From Adiantum capillus-veneris (Eukaryota > Streptophyta > Polypodiopsida > Polypodiales > Pteridaceae), in the NCBI GenBank assembly GCA_014529385.2, contig CM043958.1, forward strand, positions 84,413,025 to 84,477,024: a stretch of 64,000 nucleotides of DNA. Reading direction: 5' to 3'. A program made the position numbers and the translations under genes. Numbering within the stretch: the first letter of the stretch is position 1; the number at the start of each line of letters is the position of its first letter. Of this stretch, positions 1 through 10,415 are shown piece after piece. The notes beneath the pieces were generated by a model that saw only the letters and a list, made by a program, of their open reading frames with translations, was not told where the DNA came from and searched no databases.

Positions 1-350
1 CGAACATCTATCTGGACCAATACCTCTAGCTTGGACCTTCACACCAACCGGCAAGGCTCCCCAAAGTACCTTCCATAGAAATACCTTGATCCCAACATGT
101 CATTGTGGGCACCAAATGTTTTTTACAATTGTCACCCATCTTGATTCTGGCCATTGCTTGTGCCACTACTTGTTCAAGGGGGAGAACCAATCCAGCGAGA
201 CCATGAAGGTGTTGTACAGGTCCTTGGTATGTGGTTTTTGAAAGTGCATGTCTGTGGGCCACCGCCATGCTTTCCTATTGAACCTAGACTCGCAAGTCAA
301 TAGGAAACATCTATCAAGCCGTTCTAAGACTCTATTTGCTAGTAATCTTT
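1..350 (-). pseudogene. LINE (non-LTR retrotransposon) fragment
   Basis: Read on the minus strand, one frame runs through this segment with two in-frame stops. It contains LANRVLERLDR near 350-310, like the ANRL block of LINE reverse transcriptases. Near 110-1 it reads KVFLWKVLWGALPVGVKVQA followed by RGIGPDRC, which is the typical zinc-binding region that ends plant LINE reverse transcriptases. The RT block and the zinc-binding block lie too close together for an intact element, so this is an internally deleted remnant that also continues past the left window edge. The family assignment rests on motif recognition only. Confidence 0.55.
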
Positions 351-762
351 CAGTCCCATTTCACTTTATTATTATTTTACTATGTCCTAACGATTTCAAG
401 AAATTCTGAATAAAGGCGAATCTTCAGGAGATGCCGGCAAAAGTGTCGAGAAAAAAATTCAAGAAAAAAATCGATTGATGCAAATGAAGGCGGAGAGGTG
501 GACAGCAAGTGAGGAAACCGGCTAAAGTGAGTTTTGAGGTGGCAAGCAAGGAAACGGGCTGTGTGCGTAGAAGCTGCTGTAGAAGAGAACTGCAAAATAT
601 TTTTTTACATATACCGTGAACACCCGTTCAGCAACGAGTTCCCTTGGGTGGGTGAGGTGGTTACCGTGATGGTCTCTGGTTGCATCAGCCAAGTTCGATC
701 CCTGCTCATGGATTTTTGACTGCCCACGCAAGGGTTGGTCCAGGGAGGACAGGAGCGGAATC

Positions 763-769
763 TATAAAG
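763..769 (+). promoter_or_regulatory. Candidate TATA box of the F-box gene
   Basis: TATAAAG lies about 190 bp before the F-box start codon, in otherwise mixed sequence. It is positioned plausibly for a core promoter with a 150-bp leader, but nothing else supports it. Confidence 0.25.
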
Positions 770-955
770 ATTCCACCCAATAAAATCAAGAACCTACCAG
801 TACCGGCCATAGCTGTCCCGGGGTAGACATTAGCCTACATATGAAAATTTGCACGAGTGAATATGCATAAAAAATCTGCGGTGTGGACGCACTTGTCATA
901 TAGGGGGAAAAGCAAGCTGTAGTGGGTTCTGCAAGGGCCTCAGCGCGCAGGTCTC

Positions 956-2401
956 ATGGAGGAGGAGAAGATGAGGGGAGTTGCCTCCTTCGGCGACTTT
1001 TCCCTCCCTACGGATCTAGCACTAGACATACTCGTGCGTATTCCATTAGGCCGGCAGCTCTTTTGCCTACGCCTTGTCTGCCCTTCTTGGAACGATCTGC
1101 TCCGATCTCCCCGTTTTCTCCAGTTTTGGTCCCAACGATATCGCAGGTCTTGCTGCTTTGTCATGGTGCCCCCTCCATCATCATATCCGCCCGCTCGTAT
1201 GGATGTCCCCTGGAGGCCACTTCTGCCATCTCTGCTGCAGGATCCTTTGAAGACTCATTTGGCAGCTTATTTCATCGAAGATTTCCGCATCAGCAATTGT
1301 GGCTATTGGTTTGAGTTGCCATTGCAGTGGTTCAATCGTGGACAGAGCTACGACGTCGAGGATCCTGATGATTATTGTGTTCGAGCATTGGCCGGATCAG
1401 GCAGTGCTGGCATTGTGTTGGACATACTCTACCCTCCCGACAAGTGCCCCTCAAAACCACTACCGTTCCCTATCATTCGAACCCTTGATTTCCTTGCAGG
1501 AACATACAGGTACTTGCCATCTCCCCCATCTTCAAAGGTTGTCCTCTCTTCCTTTTGTCTAGAGCACCCATATTTCAAGGCAAGGAGAATACCTTGGCGT
1601 AAAGCTTATACACACTTGGAAAATGACAATAAAGAGCCTGTTCACCTGTTGCCTAATTATGAAGACAGTGGACACTATTATGTGGTGATACACAAGAGAA
1701 TGGATAAGTCTTTGCTTGTATATGACTCCAAGCACCCTGCAACATGGAAAATGGTCGGTTGTCTTCCTGATGCCACTTCTGGTATCGATCTACCGCGTCG
1801 TCCATCAGAGTCATTTGTGAATAAGGACATATTCAAGGGTGATTTCTTTCTTCTGCTTCATTCGGTGAATGCTCTGTTTGCGTATTGCGTAGAAATGGAT
1901 GAGTGGCTTAGTATAGAAGTAAAGTTTCCAACACCATCCATGCGGGGTGACTCCCCCACTGTCTCAAAAATTGAAGGGGGAAGGATTTTAATGGCTATGT
2001 GTCTCCTCATTGAAGAAACAGGGGATCCTGTCTTTATCATTAAGCGAACAATTTGTGGCTTTGGTGTGTGGGAGTTAGAGCAAGATGCAATAAGTATGGG
2101 CGGCTATAAATGGGTAGAAGTAGCAAGAGCTCCTCCAACATTCACAGAGGTGCTGCATACTGACATTTTCTATTTGACTTTCAAGCCGCATTTTATTTAC
2201 ACTAGCACATTGATTTGCATGACTTCTGCTATTCATAGCAAGAAAGCGCAAAATTATATGGATATCCAAGGAAGATGCATGCCCCCACTTGTCTATAATT
2301 TGGCAACCGATTCATGGTTCTACATTCCCCCCTTCAAGGGGGCACTAGATTTTGTGGGTCTTCTCTCCTTTTTACCGACTTCAAGAGGGTTGTTGCTTTG
2401 A
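956..2401 (+). CDS. F-box protein (F-box plus C-terminal kelch-like/F-box-associated region)
   Basis: A single-exon ORF of 481 residues. Residues about 14-55 form an F-box: LPTDLALDILVRIPLGRQL, then RLVCPSWNDLLRSPRFLQFW. F-box proteins bind SKP1 and act as the substrate-selecting subunit of SCF ubiquitin ligases in nucleus or cytosol. The rest has features of the plant F-box/kelch type: short segments on the pattern LLVYDSKHPATWKMVG, a GVWELE strand followed by KWVEVARAPP, and a late YNLATDSWFYIPP. The start chosen is the first ATG in the frame and places the F-box close to the N-terminus as usual. The substrate is unknown. The C-terminus ends abruptly at SRGLLL; one frame over, GCCFDVSRTQKIL follows, which resembles the continuation expected for this family, so a small frameshift near 2393 may have cut the protein. 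This is the only convincing host gene in the window. Confidence 0.8.
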   Translation: MEEEKMRGVASFGDFSLPTDLALDILVRIPLGRQLFCLRLVCPSWNDLLRSPRFLQFWSQRYRRSCCFVMVPPPSSYPPARMDVPWRPLLPSLLQDPLKTHLAAYFIEDFRISNCGYWFELPLQWFNRGQSYDVEDPDDYCVRALAGSGSAGIVLDILYPPDKCPSKPLPFPIIRTLDFLAGTYRYLPSPPSSKVVLSSFCLEHPYFKARRIPWRKAYTHLENDNKEPVHLLPNYEDSGHYYVVIHKRMDKSLLVYDSKHPATWKMVGCLPDATSGIDLPRRPSESFVNKDIFKGDFFLLLHSVNALFAYCVEMDEWLSIEVKFPTPSMRGDSPTVSKIEGGRILMAMCLLIEETGDPVFIIKRTICGFGVWELEQDAISMGGYKWVEVARAPPTFTEVLHTDIFYLTFKPHFIYTSTLICMTSAIHSKKAQNYMDIQGRCMPPLVYNLATDSWFYIPPFKGALDFVGLLSFLPTSRGLLL

Positions 2402-4310
2402 TGTTTCAAGGACGCAGAAGATTCTTGGTTTCGTACGATCTAGTACGATTCCTCACTTGATTCAAAAGAAGCTTCGGACAGATGCTCACAATAATTCTCA
2501 CATTATGACTTACCTCAACATCATGAGCTTTCCCTGCCCCCAATCGTACGTAGCTAGGTATGTCGTGTCTCCTGAAGAGAAGCTCATGATGTTATGTATT
2601 GTATGAAAAACACCGAAAAAGGCTCCCTTTTCCTACATGAGAAAATTTCTAAATCTTCTTGTGATTAGGATTTGTGATGGACTCTTTATCTTTCACACAA
2701 GAATTGATAGGAGGTGTGGTTGATTAAAACTTGATTTTGTCGATTTTGATGTGTTGACTGAACATCCTTTTGCTTATCATGTAAATGCTACTAGGTAGAG
2801 TGCAGGACAACTTTCAATGGTATGTTGTGAGCTAGAGCATGTCCCATGTGTATTGTCAAGAAACTTCTCCCAGTGGAGGCATCGTGGATTTTTTTTGGTG
2901 CCTTTCTCTCAGTTGTTTGATAAGTTCTTCATTGTATGGTTCCTTGTTAAGGTCTTGGACTAGTTTAAAGAATGTATACAATGCTTCTTGACTTTTCACC
3001 TCTTCGCTTAAAGATGTGAAGTTTGGGGTAACTTCAACATTTTGAGTTATTTTGATCCCACTTAATGTTTTAGCTTGGTGACCCTCCCTGTCTTTTGTTA
3101 TTTAGCTCTCTTCTGTTGTTTTAAGGTGATGATCTATGCAAACCTGCACCTACCCTTGGGCACTGACGACGTGAGTAGGGATGTCATAGCTGTTGTCCAA
3201 GCTATGCATGATAAAGGTGATAATCTTATTCTCCTTGTGTGGACAAGCAGCGAAGTTGAGGTCATATATTGTCAAGTTTGGATCTTTGCTCTTTGTAGGT
3301 TTGTAGTAGTATTCATTCAATTTTGTATTTAGCTTGTGTGAGTTGTCTGAAGTTTGATTTTAAGATTACGTTTTTAAGATGTCTTATCCTTTTTTATTTA
3401 ATGTTGAGTACTTGTTTTAAGCCAAGTAAGTTGCGTCAACTTATTTTGTGCATGCACATTTTTAAGTTAATAATGTTTTGTTTTATCTAGTTTTGTTTCG
3501 TAGCGGATAAAGTGCGGATAAAGTGATTTAGTTAGTTAGTTTGTTTGTTTTCTTTTTTCGTTTCTTTTCTTGTGTCCCTTACGTTTACAATTTATGAGTG
3601 CTTTATTCCCTCTTATCATTTGTGAGTTCAAGTATATCTTATTCTTCTTGCTTGGACAAGAAATTATCTTTAATTCAAGTCTTTGTTAGTATCTATCATT
3701 TTGCTTTTAACAAGATAAGTTGAAATTTGTTGTGGTTTGCATCTTTGATTCTGTAAACCACACGTCTACACTTTTCTGACCTTGTGAAGGAATTATGATG
3801 GTTTGCTTATAGATTAGAGATGATTATTGTCAAAGGTGGTAGCGGAAGATGCAATGAAGACAAGACAACGCAAGCTCTCACATGCACATTTACAATTGAA
3901 AACACCATAAACCTCCTCGTACCAGGTGTGAGAGACAGTCGTGTAGCTGTCTTGATGAGTGTGGCCATCCACCAACACCACCCTGATTTGCTCATGTGTG
4001 GCTTTGCAATCGATGAGCGGAAACTGGGGAGGAGGTCCGCTTAACCTCTCTGCTACTGCATTTCTCTTAAGAGCAGCCTGGGCCTCATTGCTTCAGCAAC
4101 ATTTTTCCAAATAGCGATCATCATCCCTCAACAATTCGTTGCTCTGCACTTGTGATGAGCACTGCTGCAACATCCGTTGCCATTAATTATCAAAGGAAGC
4201 AATTAACTAGAAACTATCTATCCCACATTGCAGCTTGTGTGTGTTTGTTTTGTGGCTTTGAAGACTCTGGCATGTTCGACTTTTCGAGTCGAGTCTAGAC
4301 TCCATGCATA
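2402..4310. other. AT-rich intergenic region, no clear gene
   Basis: No supported gene. 2402-2606 may hold the frame-shifted tail of the F-box gene and then its 3' untranslated region. Around 3127-3262 a short open stretch (reading VMIYANLHLPLGTDDVSRDV and onwards, plus strand) lies between AG and GT dinucleotides and could be a lone exon. I do not recognise it. Confidence 0.3.
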
Positions 4311-4314
4311 AACT

Positions 4315-4317
4315 TGA

Positions 4318-4354
<37 letters not shown>
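4315..4354. repeat. (GA)n microsatellite
   Basis: About 40 bp of nearly pure GA dinucleotide repeat, interrupted once by GT. Confidence 0.9.
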
Positions 4355-4357
<3 letters not shown>

Positions 4358-4539
4358 ACCCTCCCACAAGTCAAAGCACAACGTGTCGGGCGGCCAGTCT
4401 CCAACCACAAAAGGATTCTCAGGAATCTTCCATAGCTGGCTGGCATTCTTGAGCACAACTGCTCCGGCCAAAAGTCCTTTTTTCTAAAGAGATCCGCTCT
4501 GATTGGATATGAAGCAGACATTGGCTATGGCTAGAACAG

Positions 4540-5380
4540 GAGGCGTGGGCTACACTGGCCAACCAGCCAATTGCCGGCCAAAAAGGGAGAGGCATACGTA
4601 AGCTATCGCACCTGCAGGATTTGTTTTGGCTGGCCAGCTACACTAGTTTTGCTCGTGCTAAGATAGAGCGATGAGGATTGAAGTCAAGCAGGTGCAGGTG
4701 CCCACGAGGGTCCGTGGGAAGCGCAAACGTTGGCCTCGTCTGCTGTCAAAAAGCAGATAGACCTAGCACAACCAAGGGCACGGCCAACCAGCCAGAAGCA
4801 GGTTGGAGAAAATGGCCTCACGGTGATGGCAGAAATCTTGAGCACAACAAGAGGACCGGTCGGAAGATCAAAGGTGCAGAACGTGCTAGCTACATGAGAA
4901 ACAAGCGGTAAGATCAAGCAAAGCAGAAAGCGAGTTGGCTAGGAAAGGTGAGACTTGAGCTACACCGGCCAGCCAGCCATGCTCCAACCATGAAAAGTGC
5001 TTGCCACGTTAGCACACGAGCGTGCACACCTCACTTGGCTAGTTGGCTGGAGTAGTTGTGCTCGTGCCTAGCACATGGAACTGGTGTGGCTAGCCAACTA
5101 GCAAGGAGAAGAAGGAAGGTAGCTAGCTGCCATCGAGTGAATCTTGAGCTCAATAGGGCTGCGTGCCGGAGGATCGAAGGTCCAAAAAATGCCACCTAGG
5201 AGAGGAGGATGTGGGAAGAAAGCCTTTCGAGGAGGCTGAGCCTTGGTCTACATTGGCCAACCAGCCATGTTCCGACCACGAAAAGTGTTCGCCATATCAA
5301 TGCACGCACCTGCAGACCTCCTTTTAGCCGGCTGGCTCGAGCCTATCTACTCATGCTAAGAGAGGAGGAGAAAAACGAAG
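4540..5380. repeat. Three diverged copies of a 0.3-0.4-kb repeat
   Basis: Each copy starts with a CTACAYTGGCCAACCAGCCA-like segment (about 4550, 4958 and 5250). This is followed at similar distances by ACCATGAAAAGTG, CACCTGCAGR, a GGCTGGCTGG stretch and CTCRTGCTAAG. Copy spacing is about 410 and 290 bp. No terminal repeats or coding capacity were seen, and the copies are strongly diverged. Confidence 0.5.
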
Positions 5381-6003
5381 AAAGAAAAAGCATGTGTGAG
5401 ATAGCCCGGATTATTGATATACTGCAGCAGCTCAATATTGTTGGCGATGGCACTTTTGCAGAGTTGAGAAACCTTCTGCTTGGGTTTCTCTCCAGATTGC
5501 TGATGTAACCCTCTACCCTTTTGTTGATGTAAACCTCTATCCAATTTAGGTTGGGTTTAGACTGCTCAAAGAAGGAAATCACCTCTTCCACTCAGAATTC
5601 AGGAAGACAATCCTCCTCTCTATATGGCACGCCGTTAAATGGAGGGGCTCGCCAGGGCTGTTGGATTGTGGAGCAGGTAAATTTGGGTGTGGAAAAGGGG
5701 GCAAGGGAAAAATCAATGCGCCGTTGAAAGCTTTGCAAGGGAATATCGATGAGGAATGCCGAGGATGCACAGGGAGAGGTGAGAGTCAGGTCTATGCCAG
5801 AGCATCAATGCCACACCATAGCTCGCGAATGTGGTGCCCGGATGCTAGTGCCATAGTCTCGCTCCCTCGCCATAGCTTTGAGCTGCCTGCAGAGCGCTTT
5901 TCCACTTCATTAAGCATAGGTACGCCACTGGCAGAATAGCCCAAATTTACCAACTTGCACATCCTCTATTCCCTCCTACGGCTCGCCGCTCTTGCTTCCT
6001 TAC
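5381..6003. other. Unassigned sequence upstream of element 1
   Basis: Only short, unsupported reading frames here. This is the left flank of the E1 insertion and is continuous with 42674 onward once E1 is removed. Confidence 0.4.
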
Positions 6004-6008
6004 ACTCC
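6004..6008. repeat. Target-site duplication ACTCC (left) of element 1
   Basis: ACTCC immediately precedes the TGTTAG LTR start and recurs at 42669-42673 directly after the CA end of the distal LTR. This pairs the two LTRs as one 36.7-kb insertion. Confidence 0.9.
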
Positions 6009-6229
6009 TGTTAGCACCAAGCTAACTCGGATACCATTTTTGGAGCTCTCATTGTAAAAACACTTATTATTTTGATAAATTGGGAATATTGTAACTCCTA
6101 TTTTACGGATAAACTTTGTTATTGATGAGCCGGGGCTATAACCTTCCAGATTGTATCAACCTGTCTTTACCCATCTTTAGTTAGAGCTCTTAGATTATTA
6201 GTTTTGACCACCAAAAACTTTGGCTAAGA

Positions 6230-6237
6230 TATAAAAG
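6230..6237 (+). promoter_or_regulatory. LTR TATA box
   Basis: TATAAAAG about 220 bp into the LTR. The same octamer occurs at 42003-42010, 46698-46705 and 63740-63747, the equivalent position of all four LTRs, while surrounding bases differ. It is the likely core promoter of the retrotransposon. Confidence 0.7.
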
Positions 6238-6285
6238 CCAATTTTTGTAAGTTCTTTTTAGGTTTTGGATAATGAATTACACATC

Positions 6286-6304
6286 GTGAGCTAACGGCGC
6301 TCAC
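6286..6304 (+). promoter_or_regulatory. Conserved hairpin downstream of the LTR TATA box
   Basis: GTGAGC, a 7-nt loop and GCTCAC form a perfect 6-bp stem about 50 bp after the TATA box. The stem is intact in all four LTRs (42059-42077, 46755-46773, 63795-63813) although the loop varies. It would lie at the start of the transcript (R region); its role is inferred. Confidence 0.45.
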
Positions 6305-6331
6305 TTATTTCCTTCTCGCGCTTCCTACTCC

Positions 6332-7238
6332 CATTAGAAAATTTTGGAGGTCTTTTGGAGGGTCTTTTAGTAGAGAGAGAAAAAGGAGCTCCTCCAATGA
6401 GAGAAGGGCCAACGTTACGTAAAAAAATAGGCTCATATTAACAAAAATATGAAAAATGTATCCCCTACTCATTCAATAAGCCAACGATCCTTGAAAACGG
6501 TCACCTTTTCATTAAATGCAATTGTGTTTTTCATGAGGTTGACGCCGCTCATTCAATGTGGCTTTCTACATTATTGAATTAAAAAAAATACAAAACTAAT
6601 AGATAATGTCAAAATTTGAAGATTTGGATACTTTGAATGTGTTCAGAAAATGTCAAAAAACCCCTAAAAGGAGGTTTTAACCGAATGGTGCACAGAGGGC
6701 AATCCAAATTCTTGTGAAATGTCTTCTGCGTGTCATTCAGCTACTTCTTCCTTTTATATATATGTATATCTATGTATGTATGTATATATGGTGCCTATGT
6801 ATGTATGTATGTATATATGGTGCCCCTCGCACGTCGTTTGGCTAAAACCCCCTTTTATGGGTTTTTGGCCATTTTGTCCCTCTCCTGGTGTCAGAATAGG
6901 GCAAGTAGATAGTCAATTTTTAGGTATTTGGGTGTTTTGGATGCATTGGCAGTGCCCAAATATTCAAATTCTAACAATTTTGTTTTTTTTTTTAAATTTC
7001 AATGATGTAGAAAACCGGATTGAATGAGCGGCGTCGACCTCCTGAAAAAGACAATCACATTTAATGAAAAGGTGACAGTTTTCAAAAAATGCCAGAAAGT
7101 TAGGTTTTACTTTTCAAAGTATCTATCTGTCCTTTTGGACGTACTCATTAAGTGCAAAGGCATTTTAAGAAGATTTTCTAGAGAGAGAAATAGAATTTCT
7201 TAGAAGGCCCTCCAAATGACCTCCAAAATCTTCTAATG
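6332..7238. mobile_element. 907-bp long-inverted-repeat DNA element (MITE/foldback-like)
   Basis: The sequence begins CATTAGAAAATTTTGGAGGT and the reverse complement of its end begins CATTAGAAGATTTTGGAGGT. The inverted repeat continues, imperfectly, for about 375-415 bp on each side (to about 6705 and from about 6822). The centre holds a TATG/TATA microsatellite (about 6765-6830) with a duplicated ATATATGGTGCC. There is no coding capacity, so it is non-autonomous. Joining the flanks (CTACTCC + CTCCCCGG) gives a sequence of the same length as the other LTR copies, so there appears to be no target-site duplication; a 4-bp CTCC duplication is the alternative reading. Confidence 0.8.
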
Positions 7239-7810
7239 CTCCCCGGTTGTCACATTGCAGTCGCGTCTGTTGCGTTGCAACCGTAGGTAAGAGCTCTACG
7301 CATTGATGTAAGCATTTTATAGTTCGTAGTTGTTGGCGTGGCTGACCCACGGACTAATTTCATCATAAGTAGGAATTTACACTTCAAAATAAAAAAGAAG
7401 GTATAGGCGGGGTATTTGGGGCATCATTGCTAAGCATTTAGATGCATTTTAGGTCGAAAACGACTATGCTAAAAATCCACTACTGTTAATAATTGCGATT
7501 TTTGCACTTGATTCAAAGTGGGATTTGAGACTATAAGCATGTGTGATTAAGGTGTTATAAACATCTCCTAGAAGATTCGTTATGTTTGGATGTCGTTTGA
7601 TGTTGCAATGTATGTGATTTGTTTGCCGATGAGAGATTGGCTTTTGGTTATTTAGATGCGAGTTGTTTGTTGTTTTTCAAGATATTAACAACCTCTTGTA
7701 GCCTCTATGCACTAGTCGAGTAAGCTTCGTCCCATGGATTGACAATTTAATCATGGTTCTCGCTAAATCTATAATAAGATAAGAGTGAGATTAGACACCC
7801 GTCCCACATT

Positions 7811-7831
7811 TGGCGCTGTTTTTGGGGATCA
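7811..7831 (+). other. Primer binding site of element 1 (tRNA-Asp)
   Basis: TGGCGCTGTTTTTGGGGATC begins 2 bp after the LTR end. It is close to the complement of the plant tRNA-Asp(GUC) 3' end (TGGCGCCGTTGCCGGGGATC), with three mismatches. The E2 copy of the site is closer to perfect. Confidence 0.75.
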
Positions 7832-8330
7832 AAGAGACGTAAACTAGGAAAAAACACGAGCGTTTTGTGAAGTTATCCTTTAACTTTCTCTAGGATCTCC
7901 TAGAGTCAAAACTTTTTTTTAGAACCGCATAGCTTAAGATTGTCGTCTTTTGCTGTGTAGAGGTAGCTTGGAAGTAATCGTACTTGCTAAGTGCCTTTAG
8001 AATTATAGGATTGTAGAATTAGATTAGAATTTTGGAAATGATTGATAGACGAGACAAATCTTAAGATCAATGCTCAGAAAACCATAAAAAATAAGAAAAC
8101 GAGTGTTTGTGGACACTTTCCACAACCTCATTGCATTAGAACGTAAGAGTAGGGTAATTAGGATCCGAGGTGGATTTCAGAACATTTCTCTCTCCGAAAG
8201 AATCAATTGTGAGTTGTTATTTGAAGTTCCAGAATTTCAGTTCTACATCTAGAAGTAGCACGAAAATATTCCAAACCACTCAATCCGACCGAAGAGTATG
8301 CCTAAAGTTGTATGAACTAGTGGGTAAGCT

Positions 8331-8550
8331 TGTTGGAATTAGGGTTGCAAAGAAACACACAGCTTGGAGAAGACGAAGGAAGCTCAAGGCACACAATAGA
8401 GAGTGTATTACTTAGTGTGCAATAGAAAGATAGATAGCCCTAGAGTGATGGACGTATATACAATGCATGGGGGAAAAACCTCTTAAAGAGGGAAAAAATG
8501 CCCTGACGGTCCTAGTGTGTTCACATCACTACCACGTGTATATGGTACGA
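8331..8550 (-). repeat. 3' LTR of the copia element
   Basis: On the plus strand it begins TGTTGGAATTAGGG and matches 13257-13483. The adjoining 8551-8560 is ATCCCCCTGG, that is a purine tract on the coding strand. Confidence 0.85.
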
Positions 8551-8623
8551 ATCCCCCTGGAGTGATGCGGTGAATGAGAGCTGGCACATGAGTAAAGGGA
8601 AGTGCCATGCCCTGAGGACATGA

Positions 8624-9210
8624 TCAGTCCACAAAGGTGAGTAAGCCCAAAGTTTTGCGGAAAGCTTCGAGCTTCTCACGAGACAATGCCTTTGTTAAAA
8701 CATCTGCAAGGTTGTCTTGTGTTGGCACATAAGCCAAGCTTATCTCTCCTGCTAAGACCCTCTCCCTGACATAGTGGTAATGCACCTCAATGTGCTTTGT
8801 GCGAGCATGAAAAACTGGGTGCTTTGCAATTGCCAATGTGCTCTGACTGTCAATGTAGATAGTGTTGGCACTGTCCTATCCAACACCCAAATTAGCCATA
8901 AGGCGTCTGAGCCATACACACTCAACCGTAGCTGTAAAGACAGCCCTGTACTCAGCCTCACCGCTCAAAGTGGCCACAGTAGATTGCTTCTTGCTCAACC
9001 ATGATATACATGAACTGCCAAGCATGAAACAAAAACCACTTGTGGACACTTGTGTGTCAAAACAACCAGCCCAATTTGAGTCTGAAAAAGCATGTAAGTC
9101 TGGCAACAATGATCTCCCTTGGGATAAAACAAGCCAAGATGTAAAGTTCCATGGAGGTAGCAAAAAATTCTCTTGACAGCCTGCCAATGCTTAGACCCTG
9201 GGCTATGCAT
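8624..9210 (-). pseudogene. copia RNase H domain (broken)
   Basis: Minus-strand pieces encode the copia-type RNase H that degrades RNA in the RNA-DNA hybrid. HAFSDSNWAGCFDTQVSTSG contains the first catalytic Asp, STVATLSGEAEYRA the catalytic Glu region, and the C-terminal piece HIEVHYHYVRERV...VPTQDNLADVLTKALS is the usual copia ending. The two parts lie in different frames (break near 8870), and the link to the RT upstream is also frame-shifted. Confidence 0.85.
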
Positions 9211-9407
9211 AAATCTGCTGACCTGTGAGACTGCAAACTAAATATCCGGCCTCGTGTTGCATACATAAATGAGGCATCTAACAACAGTTTGGTAAAGAGT
9301 GACATCAGCAAGATCACCAACATCATGTAGACTCAACTTCAAACTTGTTTTCATAGGAGTGGCAATAGGTTTTCAATCCTCAAGTCCAAACTTACATAGC
9401 AATATCT

Positions 9408-9896
9408 CTATGCAACTTTTTGACACAAGGCAATACCATCATCACACTCCTTAAACTGTATACCCAAGTAATGATGCAACATTCCCAAATGTTTCATCTT
9501 AAAAGTAGCATTCAAATCAGCCTTGAATTCAGAAATATGTCTCTCATTTGGTCCAATAATCAACAAATGATCTACATAAAGAACCACAATGAGAAGTACA
9601 TCACCCTCATGCTTTACATACAGTGTGCTTTCTGTTGGACTGTTACAAAAGCCTTGTTTGAACAAATGAGTGTTAGCTTTCTCATACCAAGCATGAGGAG
9701 ATTGCTTCAACCCATACAAAGCCTTCTTACATCTGCACACTTTGTCCTCTTGTCCTTTCTTAACAAAACGGCGAGGCTGCATTACATAAACTTCCTCAAA
9801 TATGTCACCATTTAAGAAAGCAGTAACAATGTCTGATTGATGGACATCCCAACCAAAATGAGCTGCCAATGCACATAGAAAACGCACAGTAGTCAT
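9408..9896 (-). pseudogene. copia reverse transcriptase core
   Basis: A 162-residue minus-strand ORF with classic copia RT blocks: DVHQSDIVTAFLNGDIFEEV, QPRRFVKKGQEDKVCRCKKA and LYGLKQSPHAWY, then the active-site strand LYVDHLLIIG. The usual YVDD has become YVDH, losing one catalytic Asp. The N-terminal RT part (about 9897-10180) is present only as broken frame. Confidence 0.9.
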
Positions 9897-10415
9897 ACGA
9901 CAAGTGGGAGAAAAAGTCTCTTCATAATCTATGCCTTTTTGTTGTGCATAACCCTTTGCAACAAGTCAAGCCTTATGGCGATCAATCTCACCATCCGGCT
10001 TGCGTTTCAACTTGTAAACCCACTTCGTACCAATGGCTTTTTTTATAAAGGAGGCAATCATATAAAGTCCATGTGCCATTTTTTATAAGTGCATCATACT
10101 CTGATTGCATGGCATCCATCCAATTTTTTGAATTCTATGCTTCATCAAAAGACATCGGCTCCTCAACATCATGTAAGCTAGACACTCAAAGCATAACAAT
10201 CTAATGCATAAGATGCATGGCGAGAGCCTGAACGAGTACGACTAGACAAAGGTGCATCCAATTTACTGTCATGCAATGTATGCACCAACCATTTTGTCAT
10301 ACCTCTAGCCTGCTCATTTTCATCCCTTTCCTCATCAAGTACATCATGTACATCTACATCAGTAATAGGCTGATCGGTAACATTTTCAGAAACCCCGATA
10401 GGCTGTACATTTGCC

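Larger units (their letters stand above)
6009..7808 (+). repeat. 5' LTR of element 1, interrupted by a DNA element
   Basis: Starts TGTTAG and ends CCCACA. Native length is about 890 bp after removing the insertion at 6332-7238. It matches the LTRs at 41782-42668, 46477-47373 and 63519 onward throughout, including the TATA box and the GTGAGC/GCTCAC hairpin. Confidence 0.9.

Noticed and set aside
26-268. 80-residue minus-strand open frame
   Set aside because: A different minus-strand frame across the same bases carries the LINE RT motifs, so this is a shadow.
3075-3332. Small plus-strand ORF that might be a gene
   Set aside because: No recognisable family, no clear start context; at most one short exon.
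6719-7027. 102-residue ORF in the 907-bp element
   Set aside because: Spans a TATG microsatellite and inverted-repeat arm; no coding signature.
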